NCBI GenBank assembly: GCA_963695105.1
Contig: CAVOGC010000014.1
Span: 7,585-71,584, forward strand
Direction: 5' to 3'
DNA from: Competibacter sp963695105
Lineage (GTDB): Bacteria > Pseudomonadota > Gammaproteobacteria > Competibacterales > Competibacteraceae
Length of the DNA: 64,000 bases
Part shown: one piece after another, positions 1 to 8,882 of the stretch
Layout: each line of letters starts with the position of its first letter
How positions within the stretch are numbered: position 1 is the first letter of the stretch
The notes under the pieces: model-generated
What the model was told of the DNA's origin: nothing
The model's database searches: none
Seen by the model: the letters and a program-made list of their open reading frames with translations, nothing else
Made by a program: the position numbers and the translations under genes

Positions 1-67
1 CGCTGATATCCTCCAGATTGCCGATGGGAGTGGCGATCACGTACAGCGCGCCGGATTCGACGGTCAT
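1..67 (-). CDS. rsmI: RsmI, 16S rRNA (cytidine-2'-O)-methyltransferase, N-terminal fragment
   Basis: Only the first 22 codons lie in the window; the gene runs off the left edge. The start ATG is at 67 on the minus strand. The peptide contains LYVIATPIGNLEDIS, the conserved N-terminus of the RsmI tetrapyrrole-methylase family, which 2'-O-methylates C1402 of 16S rRNA. The divergent neighbour is yraN, the usual arrangement in Proteobacteria. The fragment is short, but this N-terminal motif is highly characteristic. Confidence 0.85.
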   Translation of the reverse strand, partial: MTVESGALYVIATPIGNLEDIS

Positions 68-135
68 GGTTTGAACCTCTACAATGCGCGGGTTTTTGAA
101 ACCCTGATTTTTCATTACCCTGCCGGAGACCGCCC

Positions 136-495
136 GTGATCAGCCGCGTCGCCCAAGGCACCGCCGCCGAGGATCTGGCCTGCCGCTATCTGGAAGCGCG
201 TGGTCTGACCCTGGTAACACGCAATGTCCGCTGCCGGGGCGGCGAACTGGACCTGATCATGCGCGACGGCGAGAACCTGGTCTTCGTGGAAGTGCGCAGC
301 CGCCGCCATACCCGCTACGGCACGCCGGCCGAATCGGTCACCCGAACCAAACAGCAACGCCTGCTCCGCGCCGCCGCGCTCTACCTGCAACGCCAACGCC
401 TCGACCTGCCCTGCCGCTTCGACGTGGTGGCGATTCTCCAGGCCGACGACGAACCGCGGATAGAATGGATTCGGGATGCCTTCCAGTTGACTTGA
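136..495 (+). CDS. yraN: YraN family (UPF0102) endonuclease-like protein
   Basis: A 119-residue protein of the usual length for YraN/UPF0102. It has the restriction-endonuclease-like core GGELDLIMRD followed by FVEVRSR, giving the E/D...D...E-x-K/R-like pattern of that fold. The biochemical role of the family is unsettled. The start is GTG at 136, about 70 bp from the divergent rsmI start. Homologues sit next to rsmI in many gammaproteobacteria, which supports the assignment by synteny. Confidence 0.88.
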   Translation: MISRVAQGTAAEDLACRYLEARGLTLVTRNVRCRGGELDLIMRDGENLVFVEVRSRRHTRYGTPAESVTRTKQQRLLRAAALYLQRQRLDLPCRFDVVAILQADDEPRIEWIRDAFQLT

Positions 496-607
496 ATGCC
501 CGGCAGCCGCCAGGGTATCGGCCCCCAAGGCGCACAACCCGGCTGCCCGCTCCCCCACCTTCTGATACCTGACAAGTATTCCATCGAAGTTGCCGAGTAC
601 CTGACCG

Positions 608-3600
608 ATGACCGTTGACCGCACCGCCGAACTATCCGCCCTGCTCGCCCGCCGCATCCTGATTCTGGACGGCGCGATGGGCACCATGATCCAGAGCTAC
701 CGCCTCCAGGAAGCCGATTACCGGGGCGAGCGCTTCCGCGACTGGCCGAGCGATCTCAAGGGCAACAACGATCTGCTGGTGCTGACCCAGCCGGCGATCA
801 TCCGCGAGATCCACGCCGCCTATCTGGATGCCGGGGCCGATATTCTCGAAACCAATACCTTCAATTCCACGACCGTGTCCATGCACGACTACGGTATGGA
901 GAGCCTCGTGCCGGAGTTGAACCGGGAAGCGGCCCGGCTGGCGCGCGAAGTCGCCGACGAGTTTAGCGCCCGCGATCCCGCCCGACCCCGTTTCGTCGCC
1001 GGGGTGCTCGGCCCCACCAACCGCACCGCCAGCCTGTCGCCGGATGTCAATAATCCAGGCTTCCGCAACATCACCTTCGAGGAACTGGCCACCGCCTACA
1101 CCGAGGCCGCCCAGGCGCTGGTCGAGGGCGGCGCGGACATCCTGCTGGTCGAGACCATCTTCGACACGTTGAACGCCAAGGCGGCATTGTTCGCCATTCA
1201 GCAATTCTTCGACGATAGCGGCATCCGCCTGCCGGTGATGATCTCCGGCACTATCACCGACGCTTCCGGCCGCACCCTGTCCGGGCAAACCACCGAGGCG
1301 TTCTGGAACTCGCTGTCGCCCATCCGCCCATTGTCCTTCGGCCTGAATTGCGCGCTGGGCGCAACGCAACTGCGGCCCTATGTCGCCGAACTGGCGCGCA
1401 TCGCCGACACTTACCTTTCCGCCCATCCCAATGCGGGTTTACCCAATGCCTTTGGCGAGTACGACGAAACGCCGGAGCAGATGGCGGCGGTGATCCGCGA
1501 GTTCGCCGAGAGCGGTTTTCTCAACATCGTCGGCGGCTGTTGCGGCACCACGCCCGCGCACGTTCGCGCCATCGCCGCAGCGGTCCAGGATCTGCCGCCG
1601 CGTCCGATTCCCGCCATCGAGCCGCGCTGCCGGTTGGCCGGGCTGGAACCGCTCAACATCGGCCCGCCCATCCGCTTCATCAACGTCGGCGAGCGCACCA
1701 ACGTCACCGGCTCGGCGGTGTTCAAGCGGCTGATTAAATCCGGCGATTACAACGCCGCGCTGGATGTCGCTCGCCAGCAGGTGGAAAACGGCGCGCAGAT
1801 CATCGACATCAACATGGACGAGGGGATGCTCGACTCCAAGGAGGCGATGGTCACCTTCCTCAATCTGATCGCCGCCGAGCCGGACATCAGCCGGGTGCCG
1901 GTGATGATCGACTCTTCCAAATGGGAGATTCTGGAAGCCGGGCTCAAGCGCATCCAGGGCAAGCCGGTGGTGAACTCGATCAGCATGAAGGAAGGCGAGG
2001 CCGAGTTCATCCGTCAGGCGCGGCTGATCCACCGCTATGGCGCGGCGGCGATCGTCATGGCCTTCGACGAACAGGGTCAGGCCGATACCGAGGACCGCAA
2101 GTTCGCCATCTGCCAGCGCGCCTACCGGATTCTGACCGAGCAGGTCGGTTTCCCGCCGCAGGACATCATCTTCGACCCCAACATTTTCGCCGTCGCCACC
2201 GGTATCGCCGAACACAACAACTATGCGGTGGATTTCATCGAAGCCACCCGGCGGATCAAGGCGGAATTGCCTCACGCGCTGATTTCCGGCGGCGTGTCCA
2301 ATGTGTCGTTCTCGTTTCGCGGCAACAATCCGGTGCGCGAGGCCATCCATTCGGTGTTCCTCTACCACGCCATCCAGGCCGGGATGGACATGGGTATCGT
2401 CAATGCCGGGCAACTGGCGATCTATGAAGAGATTCCGGCGGAATTGCGTGAACGGGTCGAGGATGTGATCCGCAACCGGCGCCCGGACGCCACCGAACGG
2501 TTATTGGAAATCGCGCCGCAATACCAGGCTGGCGAGGCTGCAGCCGCTCCGGAGAAGGCGCAGGAATGGCGTTCCTGGCCAGTCGCCAAGCGGCTGGAAC
2601 ATGCACTGATCAAAGGCATCGACGAGTTCATCGACACCGACACCGAGGAAGCCCGTCAGCAGGCGGAACGGCCGTTGCACGTCATTGAAGGCCCGCTGAT
2701 GGATGGCATGAACGTGGTCGGCGATCTGTTCGGGGCCGGCAAGATGTTCCTGCCGCAGGTGGTGAAATCGGCGCGGGTGATGAAAAAATCGGTGGCCTAC
2801 CTGATTCCGTACATCGAGGCGGAACAGGCGGACGGCGAGCGCCGCACTAATGGCCGGATCATCATGGCCACGGTCAAGGGTGACGTGCACGACATCGGCA
2901 AGAACATTGTCGGCGTGGTGCTTCAGTGCAACAACTTCGAAGTGGTCGATCTGGGCGTCATGGTCCCGGCGCAGAAGATTCTCGACGCGGCCCGCGAGCA
3001 TGGAGCGGACATGATCGGCCTGTCCGGCTTGATCACGCCGTCGCTGGACGAGATGGTCAATGTCGCCAAGGAGATGAAGCGGCAGGGTTTCAGCGTGCCG
3101 CTGCTGATCGGCGGCGCGACCACCTCGGTCATGCATACGGCGGTGAAGATCGACCCGCAATACCCCGGCCCGGTGATCTACGTCAAGGACGCCTCGCGGG
3201 CGGTGGGTGTGGCGCAAAATCTGGTTGGCGTTGCTTCCAAAGCCGACTACGTGGCCAAAACCAAGGCCGACTACGTTCAAAAGCGCGAACAACATGCGAA
3301 CCGGCGTAACCGGGAAGCGCTGCTGCCGCTCGTGCAAACCCGCGCCAATCGCCCGGCGTTCGACTGGAGCGCCTACACTCCGCCCAAACCCGCTTTCCTC
3401 GGCATCCGCGCGTTCGACGACTACCCGCTGGCGGAACTGGCGGAACGGATCGACTGGACGCCGTTCTTCCATGCCTGGGAACTGCGCGGGCGCTACCCGG
3501 CCATTTTCGACGATCCCGAACAGGGCGAGCAGGCCCGCCACCTGTTCGCCGACGCCCAGACCATGCTGGACAAGATTCTGACGGAAAAATGGCTGACGGC

Positions 3601-4309
3601 GCGGGCGGTGATCGGCTTCTTTCCGGCCAACCGGGTCGGCGAGGACGACATCGCGTTGTACCCCGACGAGCGCCGCGAGCAGGCATTCATGACCTTGCAC
3701 CACCTGCGCCAGCAGGGTCCGAAGCCGGACGGCAAGCCGCATTATTGCCTGGCCGACTGGATCGCCCCACGCGAAACCGGCGTGGCCGACACCCTGGGCG
3801 CGTTTGCCGTCACCGCCGGCATCGGCATCGACGCGCGGGTCGCCGAATTCGAACGCGCTCACGACGACTACAGCGCCATCCTGCTGAAAGCGCTGGCCGA
3901 CCGCCTGGCGGAAGCGCTGGCCGAACGACTGCACGAGCGAGTGCGGCGGGAGTTCTGGGGTTACGCGGCGGCAGAGACGCTGAGCAACGAGGACCTGATT
4001 GCCGAACGATACCGGGGTATTCGCCCTGCTCCCGGCTATCCAGCCTGCCCCGACCACACCGAGAAGGGTTTGCTCTGGCAATTATTGGATGTGGCCCATA
4101 ACGCCGACATCCATCTCACGGAGCATTTCGCCATGACCCCGACGGCGGCGGTGAGTGGCTGGTACTTCAGCCATCCCGAGGCGCGCTATTTCGGCGTGGG
4201 CCGGCTGGACCGCGATCAGGTGGCCGATTACGCCCAGCGCAAGGGCTGGACCGTGGCGGAAGCGGAAAAGTGGCTGGCGCCGAACCTGGGGTATGACGCG
4301 GAAGAATAG
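608..4309 (+). CDS. metH: Cobalamin-dependent methionine synthase MetH
   Basis: Transfers the methyl group from 5-methyltetrahydrofolate to homocysteine through methylcobalamin in the cytoplasm. At 1233 residues it is full length. The order is: homocysteine-binding domain (about 1-330) with zinc ligands C248 (GLNCALG) and C311/C312 (GGCCGTT); pterin-binding domain (about 350-620); B12 cap; B12-binding domain with DVHDIGKN, whose H761 is the lower cobalt ligand; and the AdoMet-dependent reactivation domain (about 900-1233) with RPAPGYPACPDH. The ATG at 608 precedes MTVDRTAELSALLARRI. No recognisable riboswitch was found in the 112 bp upstream. Complete domain content makes this secure. Confidence 0.97.
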   Translation: MTVDRTAELSALLARRILILDGAMGTMIQSYRLQEADYRGERFRDWPSDLKGNNDLLVLTQPAIIREIHAAYLDAGADILETNTFNSTTVSMHDYGMESLVPELNREAARLAREVADEFSARDPARPRFVAGVLGPTNRTASLSPDVNNPGFRNITFEELATAYTEAAQALVEGGADILLVETIFDTLNAKAALFAIQQFFDDSGIRLPVMISGTITDASGRTLSGQTTEAFWNSLSPIRPLSFGLNCALGATQLRPYVAELARIADTYLSAHPNAGLPNAFGEYDETPEQMAAVIREFAESGFLNIVGGCCGTTPAHVRAIAAAVQDLPPRPIPAIEPRCRLAGLEPLNIGPPIRFINVGERTNVTGSAVFKRLIKSGDYNAALDVARQQVENGAQIIDINMDEGMLDSKEAMVTFLNLIAAEPDISRVPVMIDSSKWEILEAGLKRIQGKPVVNSISMKEGEAEFIRQARLIHRYGAAAIVMAFDEQGQADTEDRKFAICQRAYRILTEQVGFPPQDIIFDPNIFAVATGIAEHNNYAVDFIEATRRIKAELPHALISGGVSNVSFSFRGNNPVREAIHSVFLYHAIQAGMDMGIVNAGQLAIYEEIPAELRERVEDVIRNRRPDATERLLEIAPQYQAGEAAAAPEKAQEWRSWPVAKRLEHALIKGIDEFIDTDTEEARQQAERPLHVIEGPLMDGMNVVGDLFGAGKMFLPQVVKSARVMKKSVAYLIPYIEAEQADGERRTNGRIIMATVKGDVHDIGKNIVGVVLQCNNFEVVDLGVMVPAQKILDAAREHGADMIGLSGLITPSLDEMVNVAKEMKRQGFSVPLLIGGATTSVMHTAVKIDPQYPGPVIYVKDASRAVGVAQNLVGVASKADYVAKTKADYVQKREQHANRRNREALLPLVQTRANRPAFDWSAYTPPKPAFLGIRAFDDYPLAELAERIDWTPFFHAWELRGRYPAIFDDPEQGEQARHLFADAQTMLDKILTEKWLTARAVIGFFPANRVGEDDIALYPDERREQAFMTLHHLRQQGPKPDGKPHYCLADWIAPRETGVADTLGAFAVTAGIGIDARVAEFERAHDDYSAILLKALADRLAEALAERLHERVRREFWGYAAAETLSNEDLIAERYRGIRPAPGYPACPDHTEKGLLWQLLDVAHNADIHLTEHFAMTPTAAVSGWYFSHPEARYFGVGRLDRDQVADYAQRKGWTVAEAEKWLAPNLGYDAEE

Positions 4310-4388
4310 ACCCACAGCCGCATAACGCTTTCGACCCGCAACCTGCCCTGCTGGGGATCGCAAACCTACGATTGTTCCGTATGGAAAA

Positions 4389-4416
4389 TTGAATAAATCC
4401 TACTGATGACTATAAC
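4389..4416 (+). promoter_or_regulatory. Candidate sigma-70 promoter of the cstA operon
   Basis: TTGAAT (4389-4394), a 16-bp spacer and TATAAC (4411-4416) lie 56 bp before the cstA start, in a short AT-rich stretch between metH and cstA. The cstA ribosome-binding site (AGAGGA) follows just before ATG 4473. The boxes are read directly from the sequence; activity is inferred. Confidence 0.5.
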
Positions 4417-4472
4417 TATCAGAGAGATTTGTTTGTTTTCGTACCTTCAAAACCATCAGAGGACACACAATC

Positions 4473-6155
4473 ATGAGTGCAGTCTGGCTGGCGGTCATCG
4501 GTTTGGTCGCATTTGCAGGTGGTTATGTATTTTATTCCCAATTTATCGCCAGGAAGATTTATCAGCTTGATCCTGACTACGTGACGCCTTCTCACAGCAT
4601 GGAGGACGGCGTGGATTACGTGCCCACCAATAAATATGTGCTGTGGGGGCACCACTTCACCTCGGTTGCAGGGGCCGCGCCGATCATTGGACCAGCGGTG
4701 GCGGTGATTTGGGGCTGGGCACCCGCTTTTCTGTGGGTCGTCTTGGGCACCATATTCTTCGCCGGGATTCACGACTTTGGCGCGGTCTGGTCCAGCGTCC
4801 GCAACAAAGCTCGCTCGATCGGTTCGTTTAGCGGCGACCTGCTTGGCAAACGCGCGCAAAGCCTGTTCATGATCGTGATTTTCCTGCTGCTGTTGATGGT
4901 AAACGCGGTGTTTGCCGTCGCCATCGCCAAAAGCTTCATCAACACGCCGAGCAGTGTGATCCCCTCATGGAGCGCCATTCTGGTCGCGCTGGTGATCGGC
5001 CAGTTGATCTATCGATACAAGGTCGGGTTGCTATGGCCGTCTCTGGGCGGGGTGATCGCGCTCTACTTCTTCCTGTATATCGGACCCTCGTTCCCCATTT
5101 CACTGCCCGAGCAGGTTTTCGGCCTGGTACCCAACGCTCAGTGGATCATTATCATGTTCATCTACGCCGCCATCGCTTCCCTGCTGCCGGTGTGGATGCT
5201 GCTGCAACCCCGGGACTACATCAACGGACTGCAACTGTTCGTGGGGTTGGGAATTCTTTACGTGTCCCTGTTCATCTTCAACCCGCAGGTGGTGGCGCCT
5301 GCATTCAATCCCAACCCACCCGCCGGTACGCCACCGATCTTTCCATTGCTGTTCGTGACTATTGCCTGCGGCGCCATCTCCGGTTTTCATTCGCTGGTAG
5401 GTTCCGGCACCACCGCCAAACAAATCGATAAGGAGACGGATGAGCGCCTGATGGGCTACGGCGGTTCGATCGGCGAAGGACTGTTGGCGTTAGCGGCCAT
5501 TGTGGCGGTCACCGCCGGTTTCGCAACGCTGGGCGACTGGCAGGCGGTCTATACCAAGTTTGGTGCTGGCGGTATTTCGGCCTTTGTCGAGGGTGGCGCG
5601 ACTATCGTCTCCAACGGCCTGGGCTTTTCGCATGAGTTCGCCGCCACCTTGCTCGCGGTGATGGCGATTCTGTTCGCCGGTACCACCATGGACACCGGGG
5701 TGCGCTTGCAACGTTACATCGTTCAGGAATGGGGTCAAATCTATAACATTCCTATTCTGACTAATAACTTTGTAGCCACGTTAATCGCCGTCGGGGCCTG
5801 CATCGCTCTGGCTTTTGGTGCAGGCGGTTCGAGTGGTGCGGGTGGCATGATCATCTGGCCGCTGTTCGGCACCACCAACCAATTACTGGCCGGGCTGTGC
5901 CTGTTGGTGGTTAGCCTGCTTCTGCTCAAGCTGGGTCGCCCGGTGTGGTTCACTTTGTTGCCCATGGCTTTCCTGCTGGTTATGACCATCCTGGCGCTGC
6001 TTATCCAACTCTGGAGTTTTTTCAGCGCCGGCAACTGGCTTTTGATAATCATGGATATTTTTATTCTGATTGCCGCAACCATGGTGGCGTTTGAAGCCAT
6101 AAGCGCGTTTATGCGCGAACGACAGCGGTTAGCAACTGCCGATGAGGTGGGATAA
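4473..6155 (+). CDS. cstA: CstA-family carbon starvation transporter
   Basis: A 560-residue polytopic inner-membrane protein of the CstA family, whose characterised E. coli members import peptides or pyruvate during carbon limitation. It has many hydrophobic segments, the family segment AGAAPIIGPAVA near the N-terminus, FHSLVGSGTTAKQ mid-protein, and a C-terminal block with DTGVRLQRYIVQEWG. It is shorter than E. coli CstA (about 700 residues), as in other short CstA proteins. The stop at 6153-6155 abuts the next start at 6156, so the three genes to 7433 form one operon. The substrate cannot be told from sequence. Confidence 0.93.
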   Translation: MSAVWLAVIGLVAFAGGYVFYSQFIARKIYQLDPDYVTPSHSMEDGVDYVPTNKYVLWGHHFTSVAGAAPIIGPAVAVIWGWAPAFLWVVLGTIFFAGIHDFGAVWSSVRNKARSIGSFSGDLLGKRAQSLFMIVIFLLLLMVNAVFAVAIAKSFINTPSSVIPSWSAILVALVIGQLIYRYKVGLLWPSLGGVIALYFFLYIGPSFPISLPEQVFGLVPNAQWIIIMFIYAAIASLLPVWMLLQPRDYINGLQLFVGLGILYVSLFIFNPQVVAPAFNPNPPAGTPPIFPLLFVTIACGAISGFHSLVGSGTTAKQIDKETDERLMGYGGSIGEGLLALAAIVAVTAGFATLGDWQAVYTKFGAGGISAFVEGGATIVSNGLGFSHEFAATLLAVMAILFAGTTMDTGVRLQRYIVQEWGQIYNIPILTNNFVATLIAVGACIALAFGAGGSSGAGGMIIWPLFGTTNQLLAGLCLLVVSLLLLKLGRPVWFTLLPMAFLLVMTILALLIQLWSFFSAGNWLLIIMDIFILIAATMVAFEAISAFMRERQRLATADEVG

Positions 6156-6428
6156 GTGAACCACAAGCGGTTGCGGGAGATCCTGAACCAGTTAGAAGCC
6201 CTGGCGAGCGAGTTTTACACCGCCCCTTACCGGGGGGCGGTGGCCCGGGCCCGGCGCGATGCGGACGATCTATTCATGCTGTTCGTGTTCTCGGAGATGC
6301 TGGGCGTCCCTAACCCCGCGACCTATTACACTCTGGAGTTGCAACCGCTGTTGTTGGAGCGGTTCCACGAGTGGCACCAGCGCATGGGAATGGAACACTC
6401 ACCTCTCGACCACTTCAAGTGCTGTTGA
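6156..6428 (+). CDS. Small CstA-associated protein ending in Cys-Cys
   Basis: A 90-residue soluble protein whose last two residues are a Cys-Cys pair (HFKCC). GTG 6156 starts directly after the cstA stop, and the next gene follows after 3 bp. The start is supported by this packing rather than by a clear ribosome-binding site. It resembles the small family I recall being called cory-CC-star in NCBI annotation, which co-occurs with CstA and an ArsA-like ATPase. There is no catalytic motif and no signal peptide. The terminal dicysteine suggests thiol or metal chemistry, or handling by the ATPase; this is inference. Confidence 0.75.
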   Translation: MNHKRLREILNQLEALASEFYTAPYRGAVARARRDADDLFMLFVFSEMLGVPNPATYYTLELQPLLLERFHEWHQRMGMEHSPLDHFKCC

Positions 6429-6431
6429 ACG

Positions 6432-7433
6432 ATGCTGCTGGACCTTCTCGAACGGCGAATTCTCTTTGTCGGTGGTAAGGGTGGGGTGGGCAAGACCACC
6501 CTGGCGGCGGCTTTGGCGCTGTTGGCTGCTGAGCGCGGACGTCGGGTGTTGGTGGTATCCACCGACCCGGCGCATTCCCTTGGGGATATTTTTGATCAAG
6601 CGCTCAATGACAGTGAAACAGCATTGGCCGCCAACCTGTGGGGTTTGGAAATTGACCCTGACGTTGCTGCCGACCGTTACATGGACGCGGTCAAGCGCAA
6701 CATGCGCGACCTGGTTAGCCCTGCCATGTACGGTGAGATTCAGCGACAAATGAATCTGGCGCGACTAGCGCCGGGGGCGGTGGAGGCCGCTTTGCTGGAA
6801 CGGGTTTCGACGCTGATTAGCGAAGCGCGGGAACGCTACGATCTGGTGATTTTTGACACCGCGCCCACCGGCCATACGCTCCGGCTATTGTCGCTACCCG
6901 AAATCATGGCGGCTTGGACGGATGGGTTGCTCAGGCAGCAAGAGCGCTCCAGCAAACTGGGGGAAGTGCTTGGGAGACTGGGTGGTCAGCATGGTGATAG
7001 GAAGGGCGATGACCTGTCCTATTTCGAGCGGGAAAATCCTCCTGAGCAAGACCGCAACAGTCGTATTCGCGAAATTCTGCTCGAACGCCGACGCAAGTTC
7101 CATCAAGCGCGACGCTTAATGCTGGACGGTGAGCACACCGCATTTATTTTGGTGCTGAACGCTGAGAAACTGCCTATTCTGGAAAGCAAAAAAGCACAGG
7201 TGATTTTGCGGGAATTCAAGGTTTCCGTAGCCGCTTTGGTGGTCAACCGGGTGCTTCCACCCGAAGCGGAAGGGGCGTTTTTGGCAAATCGTCGTCGCCA
7301 GGAGGCCGAATATCTGGCCGAAATCGAACGGGAGTTTGCGTCGCTGCGACGCATGTACCTGCCGCTGCTGCCCCATGACGTGCATGGCATCGAGACGTTG
7401 AAGTTGATCGGGCAACAACTGATCGGACAGTGA
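6432..7433 (+). CDS. ArsA/GET3-family ATPase
   Basis: A 333-residue single-domain ATPase with the deviant Walker A motif GKGGVGKTT at residues 15-23, the switch I region VSTDPAHSLGDIF, and DTAPTGHTLRLL as switch II. These define the ArsA/Get3 branch of SIMIBI NTPases. ArsA energises arsenite export and Get3 delivers tail-anchored membrane proteins. No arsenic-resistance genes are nearby, and the gene is the last of the cstA operon (3 bp after the Cys-Cys protein), so a role in CstA or membrane-protein handling is more plausible than arsenite pumping. It converges with the deacetylase gene ending at 7479. Confidence 0.9.
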   Translation: MLLDLLERRILFVGGKGGVGKTTLAAALALLAAERGRRVLVVSTDPAHSLGDIFDQALNDSETALAANLWGLEIDPDVAADRYMDAVKRNMRDLVSPAMYGEIQRQMNLARLAPGAVEAALLERVSTLISEARERYDLVIFDTAPTGHTLRLLSLPEIMAAWTDGLLRQQERSSKLGEVLGRLGGQHGDRKGDDLSYFERENPPEQDRNSRIREILLERRRKFHQARRLMLDGEHTAFILVLNAEKLPILESKKAQVILREFKVSVAALVVNRVLPPEAEGAFLANRRRQEAEYLAEIEREFASLRRMYLPLLPHDVHGIETLKLIGQQLIGQ

Positions 7434-7478
7434 GCAAAATCACCGGGGAGGCACGCCAGAGCTTAATTCCGAATCTGC

Positions 7479-8126
7479 TCAAAACAAGGCTTCAAGACCG
7501 GTCCACTCCGCCGCTGGATCGGCGCCGATGCGGGCGATTTTGTGTTCCAGATCGGCCCACATCGACTCATCGACCAGTTCGTAGCTGTGGCCCCAGAAGA
7601 AAAACACCCCGTCCGTCGTCCTGGCGCGTTCGTAACGGGTCCAGAACAGGGGATCGACAAACCGGCAACCAACTCCGAACTCGAATGGATCGGCCGGTGG
7701 AAACACCGGCTCGCATTCGGTCACGGTGCGGGCGTAAACATGACCGGCGGCGCGCACCGCCTCCTTCACCGCCGGATTGAACCCGCCGAAGGGATAGCAA
7801 AAACCGCGCACCGGCTGCCGAAACCACTCTTGCAGAATGCGCCGGCTGTCCCGCACCTCACGCTCCAGATCAGCGGGAGACAAGTCGGGCAGGTTGGGAT
7901 GACTCAGGGAATGATTGGCGATCTCGAAGCCGGCATAGACCTCGACCAGTTCGTCGCGGCCGAGTCGCCATACCTCCTTGTCGCCATAACACCAACTCAA
8001 CGAACGCCCCGCCTGATGCAAGCCGGGATTCAGGTTGAAGGTGGCGCTGGCCTGGTGGCGGCGCATCAAATCCGCCAGCCGGATATCATCGACGACGCCG
8101 TCATCCCAGCTCTGAACGACTTTCAT
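7479..8126 (-). CDS. Polysaccharide deacetylase (NodB/CE4-like)
   Basis: A 215-residue NodB-homology protein. Motif 1 is SWDDG (D8, D9) and motif 2 is NHSLSHP, providing zinc ligands H72 and H76. The YPFGGFN segment matches motif 3. CE4 enzymes remove N- or O-acetyl groups from sugar polymers using a divalent metal. There is no signal peptide or membrane segment, so a cytoplasmic small-molecule or oligosaccharide substrate is possible. It lies about 70 bp downstream of the XRE regulator gene on the same strand and may be co-transcribed with it. Confidence 0.85.
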   Translation of the reverse strand: MKVVQSWDDGVVDDIRLADLMRRHQASATFNLNPGLHQAGRSLSWCYGDKEVWRLGRDELVEVYAGFEIANHSLSHPNLPDLSPADLEREVRDSRRILQEWFRQPVRGFCYPFGGFNPAVKEAVRAAGHVYARTVTECEPVFPPADPFEFGVGCRFVDPLFWTRYERARTTDGVFFFWGHSYELVDESMWADLEHKIARIGADPAAEWTGLEALF

Positions 8127-8195
8127 CCATCACCCGTGCAGGTCGGAAACCTGGAAGCCAAGTGGAGTCCGCTGGCCCGGCCAGCCACCGCACCG

Positions 8196-8657
8196 CTACC
8201 AGGCGCCGTTGCGGACTTTATGCACCAAGGCGGACAATTCCTGGTCGGACACGTCGCCCAACCCTCGAATCATCTCGGCGAATAGAACCGGCCGCTTGGC
8301 GATGACCTCAAGCACATCGCTGGCCACCAAGCCCGCCATGGCCAGCAGCAAGTCCGCATCTTCCCCCAGATCCGCCGCCAACCGCCGCACCGTATACTCC
8401 GCCGGCGGGTAAACCTCCCCCCGCTCGATCTTGCTCAGGTAGGTCGGCTCTACCCCGATCCGCTCGGCGGTCTGCCGTACCGAGTACCGGCGGTTCACCT
8501 TTCGGCGTTGTTCGCGAAGCCACCGAAGGTGAGCCCCAAAATCCTTGGCCTTCGCTCCATTCTTCTCATCGTCGATTGACAACTGCTGTTTTGATTCCAT
8601 GCCAAGACGGGCGCCCCTTACAATAGAGAATGATCTGATTACCATCATCATCACCAT
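8196..8657 (-). CDS. XRE-family helix-turn-helix regulator
   Basis: A 153-residue protein at most. The HTH domain (about residues 40-100) includes YSVRQTAERIGVEPTYLSKIERGEVYPPAE, whose pieces match the helix-turn-helix and signature of Cro/C1-type regulators. The start is uncertain. The first codons are an unusual Met-rich run that could begin at 8657 or at the internal ATG at 8651, which has an AGGG 8 bp upstream; an alternative is ATG 8600 (MESKQQ). It is likely transcribed with the downstream deacetylase. The ligand and targets are unknown. Confidence 0.82.
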   Translation of the reverse strand: MVMMMVIRSFSIVRGARLGMESKQQLSIDDEKNGAKAKDFGAHLRWLREQRRKVNRRYSVRQTAERIGVEPTYLSKIERGEVYPPAEYTVRRLAADLGEDADLLLAMAGLVASDVLEVIAKRPVLFAEMIRGLGDVSDQELSALVHKVRNGAW

Positions 8658-8882
8658 ATCCCTGACAAAACAAAAACTTGAATAAAAAGTTTAGATTTCG
8701 CCCAGTTCCGATGCTTTAATAATCATTCTAACTGTAAACCATATCTTGCATAAAATATCAATAATGAGATGGTTCGCGCCTCAATTATTCCTCCAATAAA
8801 TTCTTATCCAGCACGATGAGAACCCGCTGACTGGCGAAAATCAGCCATCACCGGCCGGCGGGCATCAGCCCGAGACCCGGCG

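Noticed and set aside
496..607. Possible cobalamin or SAH riboswitch before metH
   Set aside because: The 112 bp lack a B12-box or SAH-riboswitch core that I can recognise; only generic GC-rich stems are present.
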